Below, piece after piece: positions 33,801 through 45,035 of a stretch of DNA of 64,000 bases (position 1 is the first letter of the stretch; every line of letters begins with the position of its first letter). Location of the stretch: assembly GCA_947471745.1 (NCBI GenBank), contig CANJKZ010000169.1, forward strand, positions 3,126,501 to 3,190,500. Direction: 5' to 3'. The notes beneath the pieces are model-generated. The model saw only the letters and a list, made by a program, of their open reading frames with translations, was not told the origin of the DNA and did no database searches. Both the position numbers and the translations under genes were made by a program. This DNA is from Closterium sp. Naga37s-1. Lineage: Eukaryota; Streptophyta; Zygnematophyceae; Desmidiales; Closteriaceae.

Positions 33801-36800
33801 GGCATCAAGGTGCTCAACGCCCCTCCTTTCTCTGTTCTCTTCCTCCTTCAGCTACATCCCCTTTGCGCACATCCCATCCCAACACCAGGTGTTGGCGCAT
33901 CTGAACGAGGGCAAGGACGTGCGGCTGGGCGAGTGGAAGGCGGCCGACACTGAAGTGCTCAACACGTTCCAGCTGCTGTCCGCCAAGCCAGTCGTCTACC
34001 TGGTACGAACGAACACATGTATGAATGAAAGTGGATGAAGGATTACGGACGAATGAAAGAATGAGAATGAATGTTTGGCTGGCTGTCACGGTCTCTCTGT
34101 GGAAGGCGGCCGACACTGAAGTGCTCAACACGTTCCAGCTGCTGTCCGCCAAGCCCGTTGTCTACCTGGTATGTTGTGAGGGGTGCGTCTGATTTAGTGT
34201 GAGTCTATGTGCGAATGAACGAATGACTGCTGTTTGAGTGGAAGGCAGCGGACATCGAGGTGCTCAACACGTTCCAGCTGCTGTCTGCCAAGCCTGTCGT
34301 CTACCTGGTACGGATGAGGGCGTGTGGGACTGAAAATTGGTGAAGGATTACGAACGAATGAGTATTTGAACATGAATGTATGGCTGGCTGTCACGGTCTC
34401 TTATTGAAAGGCGGCCAGCCGACATCGAGGTGCTCAACACGTTCCAGCTGCTCTCTGCCAAGCCGGTCGTCTACCTGGTATGTGTGTGAGGGCATGTGTG
34501 TGATGTGAGGGGATGTGTGTGAGTGAATGTGAGTCTGTGTGAATGAACGATTGACTGCTTGGTGAGTGGAAGGCAGCCGACACTGAAGTGCTCAACACTT
34601 TCCAGCTGCTCTCTGCCAAGCCGGTCGTCTACCTGGTACGCATAAAGGGACTCGTTGATTGTTCGTTGGAATGAATGAATGAATGAATGTGATTGTGTGA
34701 AGTGAATGTACGAACGACAGCGATAGTCCACTCTGGCGTCTCTCTGCTCAACACGTTCCAGCTGGCCATGCCCGTCGTCGTCGGTGTGATGTGAAGTGAA
34801 CTATTGACTCTGAATGAACAAATGGGTGTCACATTTGCTTTTAAGAAATCTCAAAACCGAGAAATGGGTATCACAGTCTCCCTTGGTCTCGGCTCTGCTT
34901 GACTCCAGGTTTACAACACTTCAAATTGTACACGTTGTCACTGACTACGTCTCTCGTGATGCTCTAATGGCTCACCAATGGCAGGTGAATCTGACGGAGA
35001 AGGACTACCAGCGCAAGAAGAACAAGTGGCTTGCCAAGATCCATGTCTGGTGAGTGCAAATGTTTTTTTCGTGTCGTTTCTTTGTTTTTGTTTTGTTTTG
35101 TTCTGTTTTATCTTCAAAGGATTGCAGGTTTTGTGCGACTTACAAAGCATGCACTTGTCTGAGATGTCTGCATGCTTGAAAGGAATCACTCCGGCCACAT
35201 TATTCCCTCTACTTCTCGTCTGCGAAGTGCATTGGCATGGTTAAGAAGCCCTTCGTTCGTCACTCCCTTGTGTTGTACACCAAATGCCGAACCAACCATC
35301 TTTTCTTTCCCGTGCAGGGTGCAGGAGCACGGGCAGGACCCCATCATCCCGTTCAGCGGTGTGTTGGAGTCGAAGCTGGAAATGCGTACACCATGTTTAA
35401 CCTGTCATGTACGAATCTGTTGGTTCTGCTCCTCGCCCCTCATGTCTTCTTCCCCGTACAGGGTGCAGGAGCACGGGCAGGACCCCATCATCCCGTTCAG
35501 CGGTGTGGTGTGTGTGTGCCACACCAAGACTCGCCCTATAACTTAATCAAAAGTGATCCAAGCTGTGACCCAATTGCCAACTCCTCTTCACCTGCAGGGT
35601 GCAGGGGCACACGTAGGACCCCATCATTCTCTTGTGCTGTGCCATGCTGTTCACTCACATCTCAACCCAACTCCCTTCTTCCCATGCAGGGTGCAGGAGC
35701 ACGGGCAGGACCCCATCATCCCGTTCAGCGGTGTGCTGTGTGCCACACCATGACTCACCCCATTACGCAACGCAAACCAGAAGGAAAGCATGACTGAATC
35801 GTGACCCAACCACCTTCGTCCCCGTGCAGGGTGCAGGGGCACGGGCAGGACCCCATCATCCCGCTGTGCTGTGTGTCACACTGTACCTTAAACTGTGTCC
35901 GACCCAACAACCACCTTCCCTTCTTTCCCATGCAGGGTGCAGGAGCACGGGCAGGACCCCATCATTCCGTTCAGCGGTGTGTTGGAGTCCAAACTTGCTG
36001 ACATGCCGGCCGACGAGGCTGCCACCTACTGCAAGGAGAACGACATCCAGAGGTGAGCGCGTTGGGGAGGGGCGGGATGCGATGAGAAGGAATGGGATTT
36101 GGTGAAAAGGAATGGAATGAGGGACGCAGGGATGTGAGAACTCCAACGAGAACGACATCCAGGGCTGAGAGGTGAGGAGGGGAGGGATGCCTGTGGAGGG
36201 GCAGTAGACAGAATGTTTCCTCTTGTTGACTTTTTCTTCTCTCCCCCCCCCCTCCCCCTCCCCCCCCGGTCGTGCCCCCCTTCTTCCCATTAACTTTCCT
36301 GCTTCCCCCTTCTCCTCCCCCCACCACATCCCCTCTTTAACTCCCCTGATTGATTCCAGCTCATCCATTCACTCGTTCGTCCCAACCCTCTCTTTCTCCC
36401 ATCCATCCATGAAGCTTCCACTTTTTTTCCATTTCCTCCTGTCCAACCATCTCCCTCCACTTCCCTCCCTCTCCACCTTTTTTCCCCTCTCTTTTCCCCT
36501 TTTCTCTCCCCCTCCCCCCCCTCCCCTTTCCCCCCGCTATGGCCCTCCCCAGTGGCCTTCCCAAGATCATCAAGACGGGTTTTGCGGCCATCCATTTGAT
36601 CTACTTCTTCACTGCAGGGCCTGACGAGGTCAGATCAGCTTTTAAATGGTCCTCTTGCCTTGCCGCCCTGCACCTCGTTATTCTTGTCCTTCTCGTTCTT
36701 CCCTCACGGTCCTCTGTCTCTTCTCCGGTTTTGGCCAATTTGTAGACCCTCAATCCTGCTGCTGCTGCCTGCTGCTGCAGTGCTGGCGGATTCGATAGCC

Positions 36801-37461
36801 GACCACTCTTTGATGCGCCTCAAGCATCATCTGTCCAAGGCACCGTAAGCAGCAGGGGCCACACTGTCCATTGACCTGCTCTGCTGCTCTTTCCTCTCTG
36901 CTCCCCTCTTTGCTCACTGCTCCCCCTCGTTCTTCTATGCTCCCCTGTGTACCAGGTGAGGTGCTGGCAGATTCGCAAGCAGACCAAGGCGCCACAAGCA
37001 GCAGGGGCCATCCACACTGATTTCGAGAAGGGCTTTATCTGTGCTGAGGTCCGTTGCCTCTTTAATATTCATCTGCACCTTTGTGTGTTTATTATAAGAT
37101 GTCCTTCTTGCAGCGGTGTGCGTGTTTTGTCAGGTTTGTAGCTTCTTCAACCCATGTTCCGCATTTGGTTGCTCTATACTGTTTGCACCTGTTTTTTTAC
37201 CAGGTGATGAAGTTTGAAGATCTAAAAGAGCTTGGATCGGAGGCTGCAGTAAAGGTAAGTGAATTTCTTGTACTTCGACAAAGAATTCCTGCACGTGGTT
37301 TTTGTTTTACACTAAGTGCTGCTGTCATTCAATGAACAATGTGGTGTTGTCTGTAATGACAGGCTGCCGGCAAGTACAAGCAAGAAGGGAAGACATATGT
37401 GGTTCAAGATGGAGACATTATTTTCTTCAAGTTCAATGTCTCTGGGGGTGGCAAGAAGTAG
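30865..37461 (+). CDS. OLA1: Obg-like ATPase 1 (YchF/OLA1), 11 exons
   Basis: Exons: 30865-30945, 31600-31767, 32499-32622, 33197-33387, 33889-34002, 34985-35049, 35936-36052, 36553-36628, 36956-37048, 37204-37254, 37363-37461. All have GT/AG borders and consistent phases, giving 392 residues (family about 395). It starts [20 protein letters not shown]. The P-loop is GLPNVGKS (about 29-36), G3 is NDIAGLV (about 91), and the G4 position reads NLTE (about 228-231) instead of NKxD, the change that lets this family prefer ATP over GTP. A C-terminal TGS domain includes [24 protein letters not shown] and [16 protein letters not shown]1 is a cytosolic, ribosome-associated regulator of translation and stress. 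Nearly every intron holds truncated copies of a neighbouring exon; the chosen exons are the only full-length, least-diverged ones. Confidence 0.95.
31343..31571 (+). repeat. Two upstream copies of OLA1 exon 2 5' part
   Basis: Fragments at about 31343-31435 and 31472-31571 repeat the P-loop part of exon 2. The farther copy is the more diverged (its P-loop is lost), the nearer one reads [14 protein letters not shown]. Confidence 0.85.
31818..31857 (+). repeat. Copy of OLA1 exon 2 3' end
   Basis: 40 bp repeating [12 protein letters not shown] with the GTGAG donor. Confidence 0.85.
32056..32430 (+). repeat. Three upstream copies of OLA1 exon 3
   Basis: Copies at 32056-32098, 32174-32206 and 32341-32430 each follow a CAG and begin VSAFLEVND. 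The nearest (third) copy carries 90 of 124 bp of the exon. Confidence 0.9.
32760..33085 (+). repeat. Two upstream copies of OLA1 exon 4
   Basis: Copies at 32760-32832 and about 32954-33079 follow a CAG and read [20 protein letters not shown]. The second extends to MERAKED before breaking off. Confidence 0.9.
33429..33655 (+). repeat. Two downstream copies of OLA1 exon 4 3' end
   Basis: About 33429-33503 and 33595-33652 repeat the [15 protein letters not shown] part; each ends at a GTG donor-like site. Confidence 0.85.
33745..33802 (+). repeat. Upstream copy of OLA1 exon 5 5' part
   Basis: Repeats [18 protein letters not shown] with several changes and no good acceptor. Confidence 0.75.
34100..34775 (+). 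repeat. Five downstream copies of OLA1 exon 5 3' part
   Basis: Copies near 34102-34170, 34240-34310, 34410-34480, 34568-34637 and a decayed one near 34745-34780 repeat [17 protein letters not shown]. The first four keep the GTAYG donor. Confidence 0.9.
35317..35875 (+). repeat. Five upstream copies of OLA1 exon 7 5' part
   Basis: Copies start at about 35318, 35461, 35598, 35689 and 35829. Each follows a (T/C)GCAG or ACAG acceptor and reads [15 protein letters not shown] or a close variant. The full exon is the sixth copy, at 35936. Confidence 0.9.
36779..36860 (+). repeat. Decayed copy of OLA1 exon 9
   Basis: About 80 bp resembling the exon at 36956-37048 (GTGCTGGC and GCAGCAGGGGCCA segments preserved). 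Confidence 0.6.
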
Positions 37462-38055
37462 CTCCCATTCTAAACAAATTTGTTTACAAGGCAAAGTTTA
37501 TGATCTTGGCTAGATGTAGGTTCTGGGAGTGTCGTAATGATATTGTTTTAGCAAGTGTGTACATTCCGAGAGCTAGATGTCTTTAACGAAGGATATTGTT
37601 TCAACAGTCGGCCACCAATCATGCGTGCAAGCGTGGCAGATTAGCATCCGCCACTGTGGGTGTGGCGCGCAACGTGGACAAAAGTTTTTTTCCGCCATTC
37701 AACGCAGCGTTGCCCCCAACAGCCCTGACTCCATGCTTTGGCTTCCCCCGACCTTGAACTCCGCAACATTGAGGTGCCCATCCCCGCCCGCCCTCGAGAT
37801 TTCCGTCCCCTTCTTCCGCTCACCGTCTTCCTTCCCTTCCCTCCCGCTCTTCCCTTCCGCTGCTCTCTTCCGCCCGTCACTTCACACACCCACTGTGCCC
37901 TAATCCTTCCCTGCTCCACCTTTCATAAGTCTCTACAACTCGCGGATTTTGTAGCAGATTAGTTGGCGATTCGAAAGCAGCAGCAGGTGAAGGCAGGTGT
38001 CACAACAGGAAAAGCCTTCGTCTCCTAGCAGGAGGTTTCCTTTCGCGTGGCGAAA
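37462..38055. other. OLA1-uS9 intergenic region
   Basis: Holds the OLA1 3' UTR and the uS9 promoter, both genes on the plus strand. A pyrimidine-rich tract lies at about 37780-37920. No gene seen. Confidence 0.5.
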
Positions 38056-41000
38056 ATGGCTGCTTCCGCTGCATTGCTGACGAATCAGATCGCTTCACTG
38101 AGCATCAGGTTAGCTTGTGCTGCTGGTCCCGCTCTTAGCTAGGTTAGCAGCGGTCCCTTGGTTTCGCTGAAAGACCTAGTTTGGGGCTGTGTTGATGCGA
38201 CTTGGTTGGTCGCGTATTGGTTAATCGGTCTCCGCGGCACTGTATACTCACATGCATTAGTCAGTTGCTAGTTCCCCAGTTCGGTCCGCTGACGAAGCAA
38301 GCATCTCGCTTAGTCAAATGCCGAGTCAATAGGCACGCTGAGGACGAAAAAACTGAAGCTAATAATGAATGGGGAGATTAGGGTTCGCGTCTGCATTGCG
38401 CGGTTTAGGCTTTTTGCCGCTTCTGGCGGATTGTATCCATGCTCGCTCTCACTCATTGTCCTTCGCGCGTCGCACTCTTCTCATGGCGCACTCGCGCAGC
38501 TCTTCCGAGTCAGTTTTGTGTATCCTAAGCCATTCAGTCCCCGATTGTAGGAAAGGAGGGTAGCGGAAAGGCACACTTGCGACGAATGCGGTACAATAAG
38601 TCCAACTATCTATGTGCTAGAAAGCATTTCCTGGAGTCCACTTCGTGTTATTGGCGTATCGTGAGAGTTATCTCCAAATACGAATAAAGGCCACTGACTT
38701 CACCACGAGAAGCTTTAGTTTGTGCGCTCCGTTTCGTCAACTTTCCGGTCCTCGCATTCCTCATTTGTCCACTCACCGTACCACCCACGTCCCCATCCCT
38801 GGTATTATTTCCTACCGGCCGTGCTCTCACACTCTCCGCTGTCCACTTCCCCGCCCACCCTCCATCCACGCCGCATCATGCGTATCTCATTGTACCCCAT
38901 CCCCATCCTCTCCCTCCTTCATTTCCTCTCGCGTCCCCGTCCCCACCCCACCCGCGTCGCAGGCCATCAGCATGCCTCAAGTCCGAGTTTGACCATGAAT
39001 GAGGCGCCAAGTAATTCATCTCATCTCATCCCATTTCCCCTCCATCCCCTCTCCCTTCCACTCCATCCCCTCTCCCTCCCCCCTCCATCCCATATCCCTT
39101 CCCCCTCCATCCCCTCTCCCTCCCCCCTAACACCCCCCTTCTACCACACCCCCGTTCAGGTCATCAGCATGCCTCAAGTCCGACTTTGACGGCCGTGCTC
39201 TCACACTCTCCTCGCCTCTCGTCGCCGCGGCACCCTCCATCCGCCGCCGCGCCGCGGTCGCGTCAGCCGCGCCGCCCGCCGCCGCCGCCGCCGCGATCTC
39301 CGCCGCAGCCCCCGCCGTCGCCGCGTCGTTAGCGCTCGACGATGACGTGGACGCGTCCAGCCGGCGGTACCCGCCATTCGCGGCGTTCCGGATCCACGGC
39401 ACGGGCAGGAGAAAGACGGCCGTGGCGCGCGTGGGGCTCATCGAGGGCAACGGGGAAATTTTCGTGAACGGGCTGCCCCTGAACGAATATTTCCAGAACC
39501 AGGCGCTCATGATCCAGGTAGGAACCGCGGGAAGGAAAATCGACGGGGTAGAGCGGGAAGGAATGCCCTGGAAAGGGGGAATTGTCGGTTTGGGGGGTTT
39601 GATGGTCTGGGGGGGATTGAGGATCTAGTGGGGAATGGCGGTCAAGGGGGGAATGGTGGTCAAGGGGGGAATGGCGGTCAAGGGGGGAATGGCGGTCAAG
39701 GGGGGAATGGCGGTCAAGGGGGGAATGACGGTCAAGGGGAGAATGGCGGTCAAGGGGGGAATGACGGAAGGGGAGAATGGCGGTCAAGGGGAGAATGGCG
39801 GTCAAGGGGGGAATGGCGGTCAATGGAGAATGATGGTCTGACGGGGGATGACATTCACGGTCTTGGGTGAAATGATGGTCTGGGGAGAAATGGTGGTCCG
39901 GGGGGAAACCACGGTTTAGGAGGGCATGGGAATGGCAGCAGCTCCTGAACCACCAAAGAGAGACGGTGTGAAGGGTGAGGGTGTGAAGGGTGAGAGGAGC
40001 AGGGAGCAGGTAGAGGACCACCCGCACCAGGTGACTTTTGAGTCGACTCAAAAGTCACCAAGGAGCAGGGAGCAGGTAGAGGACCACCCGCACCAGGTGA
40101 CTTTTGAGTCGACTCAAAAGTCACCAAGGAGCAGGTAGAGGACCACCCGCACCAGGTAGTGAAGCTGCCTCTGTCCTTGCTGGGCTACGAGGATAAGTCC
40201 GACGGGGTACCGTATTGAAAACGCACGGATGGGAAAGGCCGTATGCCGTCTCATTTTCTTCCACCATCTTCCCCCCAAGCAGCCATATCAGGCGGTCAAG
40301 CTGCCTCTTTGATTGCTGGGCTACAAGGGCCAGTACGATGTAGTAGTGGTGAATTTTGAGTCGACTCAAAAGTCACCTTGCTGGGCTACAAGGGCCGGTA
40401 CGACGTAGTAATGGTGAAGGCGCATGGAGAGGAAAGGCCGTGTGCTGATTCCCCACCTTCTCATTCTCTTCCCCACCTTTTCCCAGATACCTTATCAAGT
40501 TCCCCACCTTCTCCACCTTGAAGCTGCCTCTCTGATTGCTGGTTACGAAGGCAAGTGCGACATGGTGGTAAAGGCACATGGAGGGGTGACGTGACGATGC
40601 AATCTCTTGCTTTTATCTGTACCTTCTCCATCACCTATCCGCCATCTCTCCCCTACCCTCCCCCGATTATCCATATCAGGCTGTCTGTCCACGCTGGGCT
40701 ACGAGGGCAAGTACGATGTGGGGGTGAAGGCACATTTCAGGAAGCCTGTACCATCTCTTTTTCCCGTCTGTTTGTTTTTCCACCATCTCTCCCCACATCC
40801 CCCACACCAGGCTGTCAAGCTGCCTCTCTCATCGCTGGGCTATGAGGGCAAGTACGATGTGGTGGTGAAGGCGCACGAAGGGGTGGCTATGCCCGTTGAC
40901 TTCATGCATCTGTTTTCCACCATGTTTCCATCACCCTCCCTTCCAGGCGGTGAAGCTGCCTCTCTCGTCGCTGGGCTATGAGGGCAAGTACGATGTGGTG

Positions 41001-41201
41001 GTGAAGGCGCACGGAGGGGGCCTCAACGCACAGGCGCAGGCCATGGTTCTGGGAATCGCCCGCGCTCTTGTTGCTGCCAGCGCTGCCAACCGCCCGCCCC
41101 TCAAGGCCCAGGGCATGCTCACTCGCGATGCCCGTGCAGTAGAGCGCAAAAAGTACGGGCTCAAGAAGGCCCGCAAGGCTCCCCAGTTCTCCAAGCGTTA
41201 A
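38056..41201 (+). CDS. RPS9: Plastid 30S ribosomal protein uS9, nuclear-encoded
   Basis: Three exons: 38056-38108, 39160-39517, 40947-41201, with matching phases, 221 residues. The start context is AAAATGGCT. Residues 1 to about 85 are rich in Ala, Ser and Arg ([18 protein letters not shown]...), as in a chloroplast transit peptide. The mature part begins [23 protein letters not shown] and ends [20 protein letters not shown] with final APQFSKR, the RNA-contacting tail of bacterial/plastid uS9. uS9 sits in the head of the 30S subunit with its tail reaching the P-site tRNA. Intron 2 carries six truncated copies of exon 3, a minisatellite and three 30-bp palindromes. Confidence 0.95.
38958..38992 (+). 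repeat. Copy of uS9 exon 2 start
   Basis: About 30 bp repeats the first bases of exon 2 with its CAG acceptor, ATCAGCATGCCTCAAGTCCG. Confidence 0.8.
39628..39840. repeat. 18-bp minisatellite in uS9 intron 2
   Basis: About eleven units of AATGGCGGTCAAGGGGGG. The period is a multiple of three, so both strands show spurious open frames. Confidence 0.9.
39994..40155. repeat. Triplicated segment separated by two perfect palindromes
   Basis: Three copies of a 36-bp segment (39994-40029, 40060-40095, 40126-40155, the last shorter) are separated by two identical 30-bp perfect palindromes (40030-40059 and 40096-40125) with core TTTTGAGTCGACTCAAAA. Confidence 0.95.
40148..40885 (+). repeat. Six upstream copies of uS9 exon 3 5' part
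   Basis: Copies near 40150-40200, 40290-40352, 40378-40432, 40518-40582, 40678-40736 and 40808-40880 repeat [20 protein letters not shown] with decreasing divergence toward the real exon at 40947. Copies two and three are separated by a 30-bp palindrome (40348-40377). Confidence 0.9.
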
Positions 41202-42197
41202 ATGTGGAGAGGGGGTTGGGTGGATATACAGTGGCTATATGCAGTATATTAGGCGAGGATCAAATCTGTACTTGGGGTTTCATAATCTCTTTGTATGGTT
41301 CAGTCAGAATGTGCTGGTCAATGGTCGTCACTTAGCTACTAAAAAAGCTGCTGAACTTCATGGAACCTGGAAGACTAGATTGGGGTTAGATGTTCAACCC
41401 GAACTTCAGTATAAGATAGATTGAAATTTAATGGAAATTAACGAAGCTAACAATACTTGACTACGATATTAGTGCATGTCATAGATGTCATGATCTCTCA
41501 GCTTGATGGAGGAGAGCAATGTCCAAAAAGCTTCACTCGACGTGGAACTTTCATTGTGCGCCATGCTCTGCCAATCAGGACCTTACTGGTCCCCACCTCA
41601 TCCAGTCCAGTCAGCTCCAACTCCACGTCAGAAATCCTGGCTCAGAAAATTCCGCGCCTGGGTCCCCCGAACGGCGGGCACCGCCAGTTTTCTCTACGCG
41701 CCCATCTAACCTCCGCCGAAGTCCGACCCATCTCCGCGCGCCTAGCCTTGCATTGATTTGCAGTGTTCCTTGTGCTGTTTCGGCTGGCTCTCCAAAATAG
41801 ACGAATCCGGCTGAACCGAACGTGAACAGATCGAACCCGACTAAATCTAACTATACCGAACTTATTAGGATCAGCACATTAGCGATTGTCACACGAGTTT
41901 GTTCTCTCTTGGAACCTCAATAAACCGCGTAAATATATTACAAAGTCGCTCTAGAACGCACAGCACCTAGTTAATGTTTTCACACTCACCCACCGAACCC
42001 TTCCTCCCGTACTTGCTCCTAGTGCTTGTTCCCCGGCGTTCACTCCTTCCTCTCTTCATATCTGCTATACCTTTCCTCCTGTCACTAACTTGGTAGTGAA
42101 ATCCAGTGCGTGGAGGTTACCTGAAACAGTGGCCTGGGGTGCCTGTTTCTGCTGACTGCAACTCCTTATCTCTTGAATTAGCATCAGGCAGCTAACA
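41202..42197. other. uS9-bL17 intergenic region
   Basis: 996 bp holding the uS9 3' UTR and the bL17 promoter. Short open frames occur (41457-41800) but none shows a recognisable protein. No RNA gene seen. Confidence 0.5.
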
Positions 42198-44466
42198 ATG
42201 GCGGCATTCTCGATGGCGTCGCTCCAATGCGCGCTCCCGCGCGTGTCTCTCTCGCAGTCCGCGGTCGCTTCGCCCGCGCGCAAGCCCGTCGTGTCCGCAG
42301 CTGCCGCCATGGGCGCGTCGTCGTCGCGCCTCTCCGCGTCGTTCAACGGCCTCCGTCGCGATAGCCTCATCAGCCAGTCTTCCGGTAGGGTTACAAGCGG
42401 TCAAGATCGGTTAGGGTTATGTTTCGAAGCAGTCAAGAGTGGCTGCTTCTGTTCACCTCAAGTTTAGGGTTACAGAGACACCCCGCTGCGATAACGGTTT
42501 CATCGGAATGAACGAAGAATCTTTCTGAGGAGTCTCAGAAATCGGTAGTTTAGGGTTGTGGAGACACACGAGAAACTGCTAACTTCACCATTTCCGTTGG
42601 GAGACGCAGAAACACAAGTACGGACTGCCGCTGCCGTTTGCTAATCTCTCTCAATGCGTGTCCGCATTACCGGTAGCTCGTCAGCCGGCCGTCATTTACG
42701 TTCTGGCTAGAAGAATACACACTTGTGTTTTTTTACGCGACCTAAGTATACGAACGCTGCTGTCTCTCCGTAAGGACTGAAATAACGGCCAGGCAGCTCT
42801 CGAGATAGCGGTGATTGGCCAGCCTGAAGGTAGGGAGTTGAGACGGTTTTGAGGTGCCTCAACGATCGATCGGCGAGCGTGAGGATAGGAACGCACGAGC
42901 CTAGACGCCTCAGAAGTCGGATGGGCGTAAGGGATCAGATAGGGTTACACAGGTAAGCTGGTGCCTCGTTTTTTCAATATACTGGTAGGAATTTTCGGCT
43001 TCTTGACAAATGGTCTGCTGATTCACCTAAGGATCCGTTAGGACACAAAGAAACTGCATTGCGATACAGGAGCGCGGGAAACGCAGGGGTAGTAGGCACA
43101 TGGTAGGTCTGCACGGGAAAAGTGGTTTTGAGGCGCCTCAAACACTGCATTGCGTTACAGTAGCGCGGGAAATCCATGGTAGTAGGCACACGGTATGTCA
43201 AGTGCTCGCTTGGGTACAAGCACGGGGAAACTGCTTTGGCAGCATGCGGACATGTGTCGAAAAGGATAGGGTCACAGGAAAAATCGTATTGCAATATTGA
43301 GACGAAATTAGGAACTGCAGGGGCGTATCTTCAGCTGCTAAACTCGTAGCAGCACACCTCACGAGCTACCAGTTAGGTCGGCCTTACAGCGTCCCTCCTT
43401 CACGCTCCCCTCCCCCCTCCCTTCCGACCCCCCTCTCCCCCCTCCGCTCGCCCTGTTCCCCTTACTCCTGCTTTTCATTTTCAATCGACCTAGCTTCTCT
43501 GTCTGTCTTCCTTATCCTTCCCTGACCTCCCTCCTCTTTCTATCCTCTCCCTTTTCTCGCTTCCCTTCCTCCTCTTCCTCTTTTTCCCTGTCTATCGGAA
43601 CGAGTTTCAAACGCCTCGTTTGAATACGGTGTAGTGAGGTGCTTTGCGTTGTGACGCTCCAGCGGTTGAGCAGGGTGTGGAGGAAAAAGCGAAAGCTTGG
43701 GACACGGCCTTTTGGAAAGGCTGAAGTCTTTGATCTGAATCTAACCCATACCATGACTCTATCCCCCCCCCCACCCTCTTCTCCTTCTTCTCACCCTTCC
43801 TTGCCCTTCAGAAGCCTCCCTCTGGGGCACCTTCACCTCCCTTACTCAAACCATCTGAATTCCCCCCCGATTCTCCTTTTATCCCCATTATTCCCTCCCA
43901 TTTCCCCCCCCGTTATCCCTTTTCCTCACTCATTCCCCCCCATTCCCCTCCATTCTTCCCCATGCTTCGTACATCTATCTTCATGCCTCCCCTCCATTCT
44001 CCTCCCCCCACGGCTCCTCCCCTCCCCTCGCCCCCTCCCATCGCCCTGTCTCCTCTCTGCAGACCTCTCCACCCTCTCCTCCGTCCTCCCATCCAACGGC
44101 TCGCGCGTCTTCGCGATGCGCCACGGCCGTCGGATCGCGCGGCTGGGCCGGCCCGCGGACCAGCGCAAAGCCCTCCTGCGCGGACTCACCACCGAACTCC
44201 TCCGCCACGGCAGAATCAAAACCACGGCCGCGCGCGCGAAAGCCATGCGCAAATTCGTGGACCATATGATCACGCTCGCCAAGGGAGGCAGTCTGCACGA
44301 GAGGAGGCAGGCGCTAGGGTTTGTATACGATAAGACGCTGGTGCACGCGATTTTCTCGGATGCTCCGGAGAGGTATGCGGAGAGGGAGGGAGGGTACACG
44401 AGGATTATCAGGACGATGCCGCGACGGGGGGATAATGCTCCCATGTGCTTCATTGAGCTGGTGTAA
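42198..44466 (+). CDS. RPL17: Plastid 50S ribosomal protein bL17, nuclear-encoded
   Basis: Two exons, 42198-42384 and 44063-44466, give 196 residues. The start context is ACAATGGCG. Exon 1 is a Ser/Ala/Arg-rich transit peptide ([20 protein letters not shown]...). The mature domain starts near [20 protein letters not shown] and shows [34 protein letters not shown] and the end [12 protein letters not shown], all diagnostic of bL17. bL17 lies near the exit of the 50S tunnel. The 1.7-kb intron contains no exon copies that I can see, but two intronic duplications with central palindromes. Confidence 0.95.
42461..42570. repeat. Small duplication around a palindrome (bL17 intron)
   Basis: Copies of GTTTAGGGTT...GAGACAC at about 42461-42482 and 42548-42567 flank TTTCTGAGGAGTCTCAGAAA (about 42522-42541). 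Confidence 0.6.
43053..43210. repeat. Tandem duplication with central palindrome (bL17 intron)
   Basis: Copies at about 43053-43120 and 43143-43210 share ACTGCATTGCG, AGCGCGGGAAA and GTAGTAGGCACA. TTTTGAGGCGCCTCAA (43126-43141) lies between them. Confidence 0.85.
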
Positions 44467-45035
44467 GCAGAGCAGGGGGAAAGGAAAGGGGGGAGGAGAG
44501 GGGGAAGGAGTAGGAAGATGAAGTAACGCCTGAGGACTCTTGGCAGGTGCAGCTCAGCAGAAGCGGAAATGGCCTTAATTGTCTTGTGAAGAGAGCTTTC
44601 CAGTTACATATTATACACCCATGCTCATAATTACGAGTTACCAAGTAGTAATAAGCGCATTCTTGTCTTGATGATGGATGGGACATTGAACCCTGGTAGA
44701 TTGACACAGCCAACAATGTATCAGTCAGTCATCAACACTTGGTCTTCACCTTCAAAAATGAATTAATCCATGAAAAACTGCACCCCGTTATGAAACTGGC
44801 AATATCCACTGACTCTGCTTTAGAGGGGCTGTCTCTAACCCCTCTAAACTGGCATGCAAAGCGCCTACAGTAACTAGTGAGTTTAGGGTTTCTGTGTAAT
44901 CTCTAACCCCTCTAAACTGGCACAGCATGTGTAATCTCTTGGTCATTATAGCACTGGAAAACCTGAGGGTTTCTGTTTTACAAAATAAAATTGTACACTT
45001 CTGTATTGATGGGCTTCTTCTAGCACAAAAACGGA
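44467..45035. other. Convergent bL17/GC1 intergenic region
   Basis: 569 bp between the 3' ends of two converging genes. It holds a short direct repeat of CTCTAACCCCTCTAAACTGG (about 44835 and 44906). No gene seen. Confidence 0.5.
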
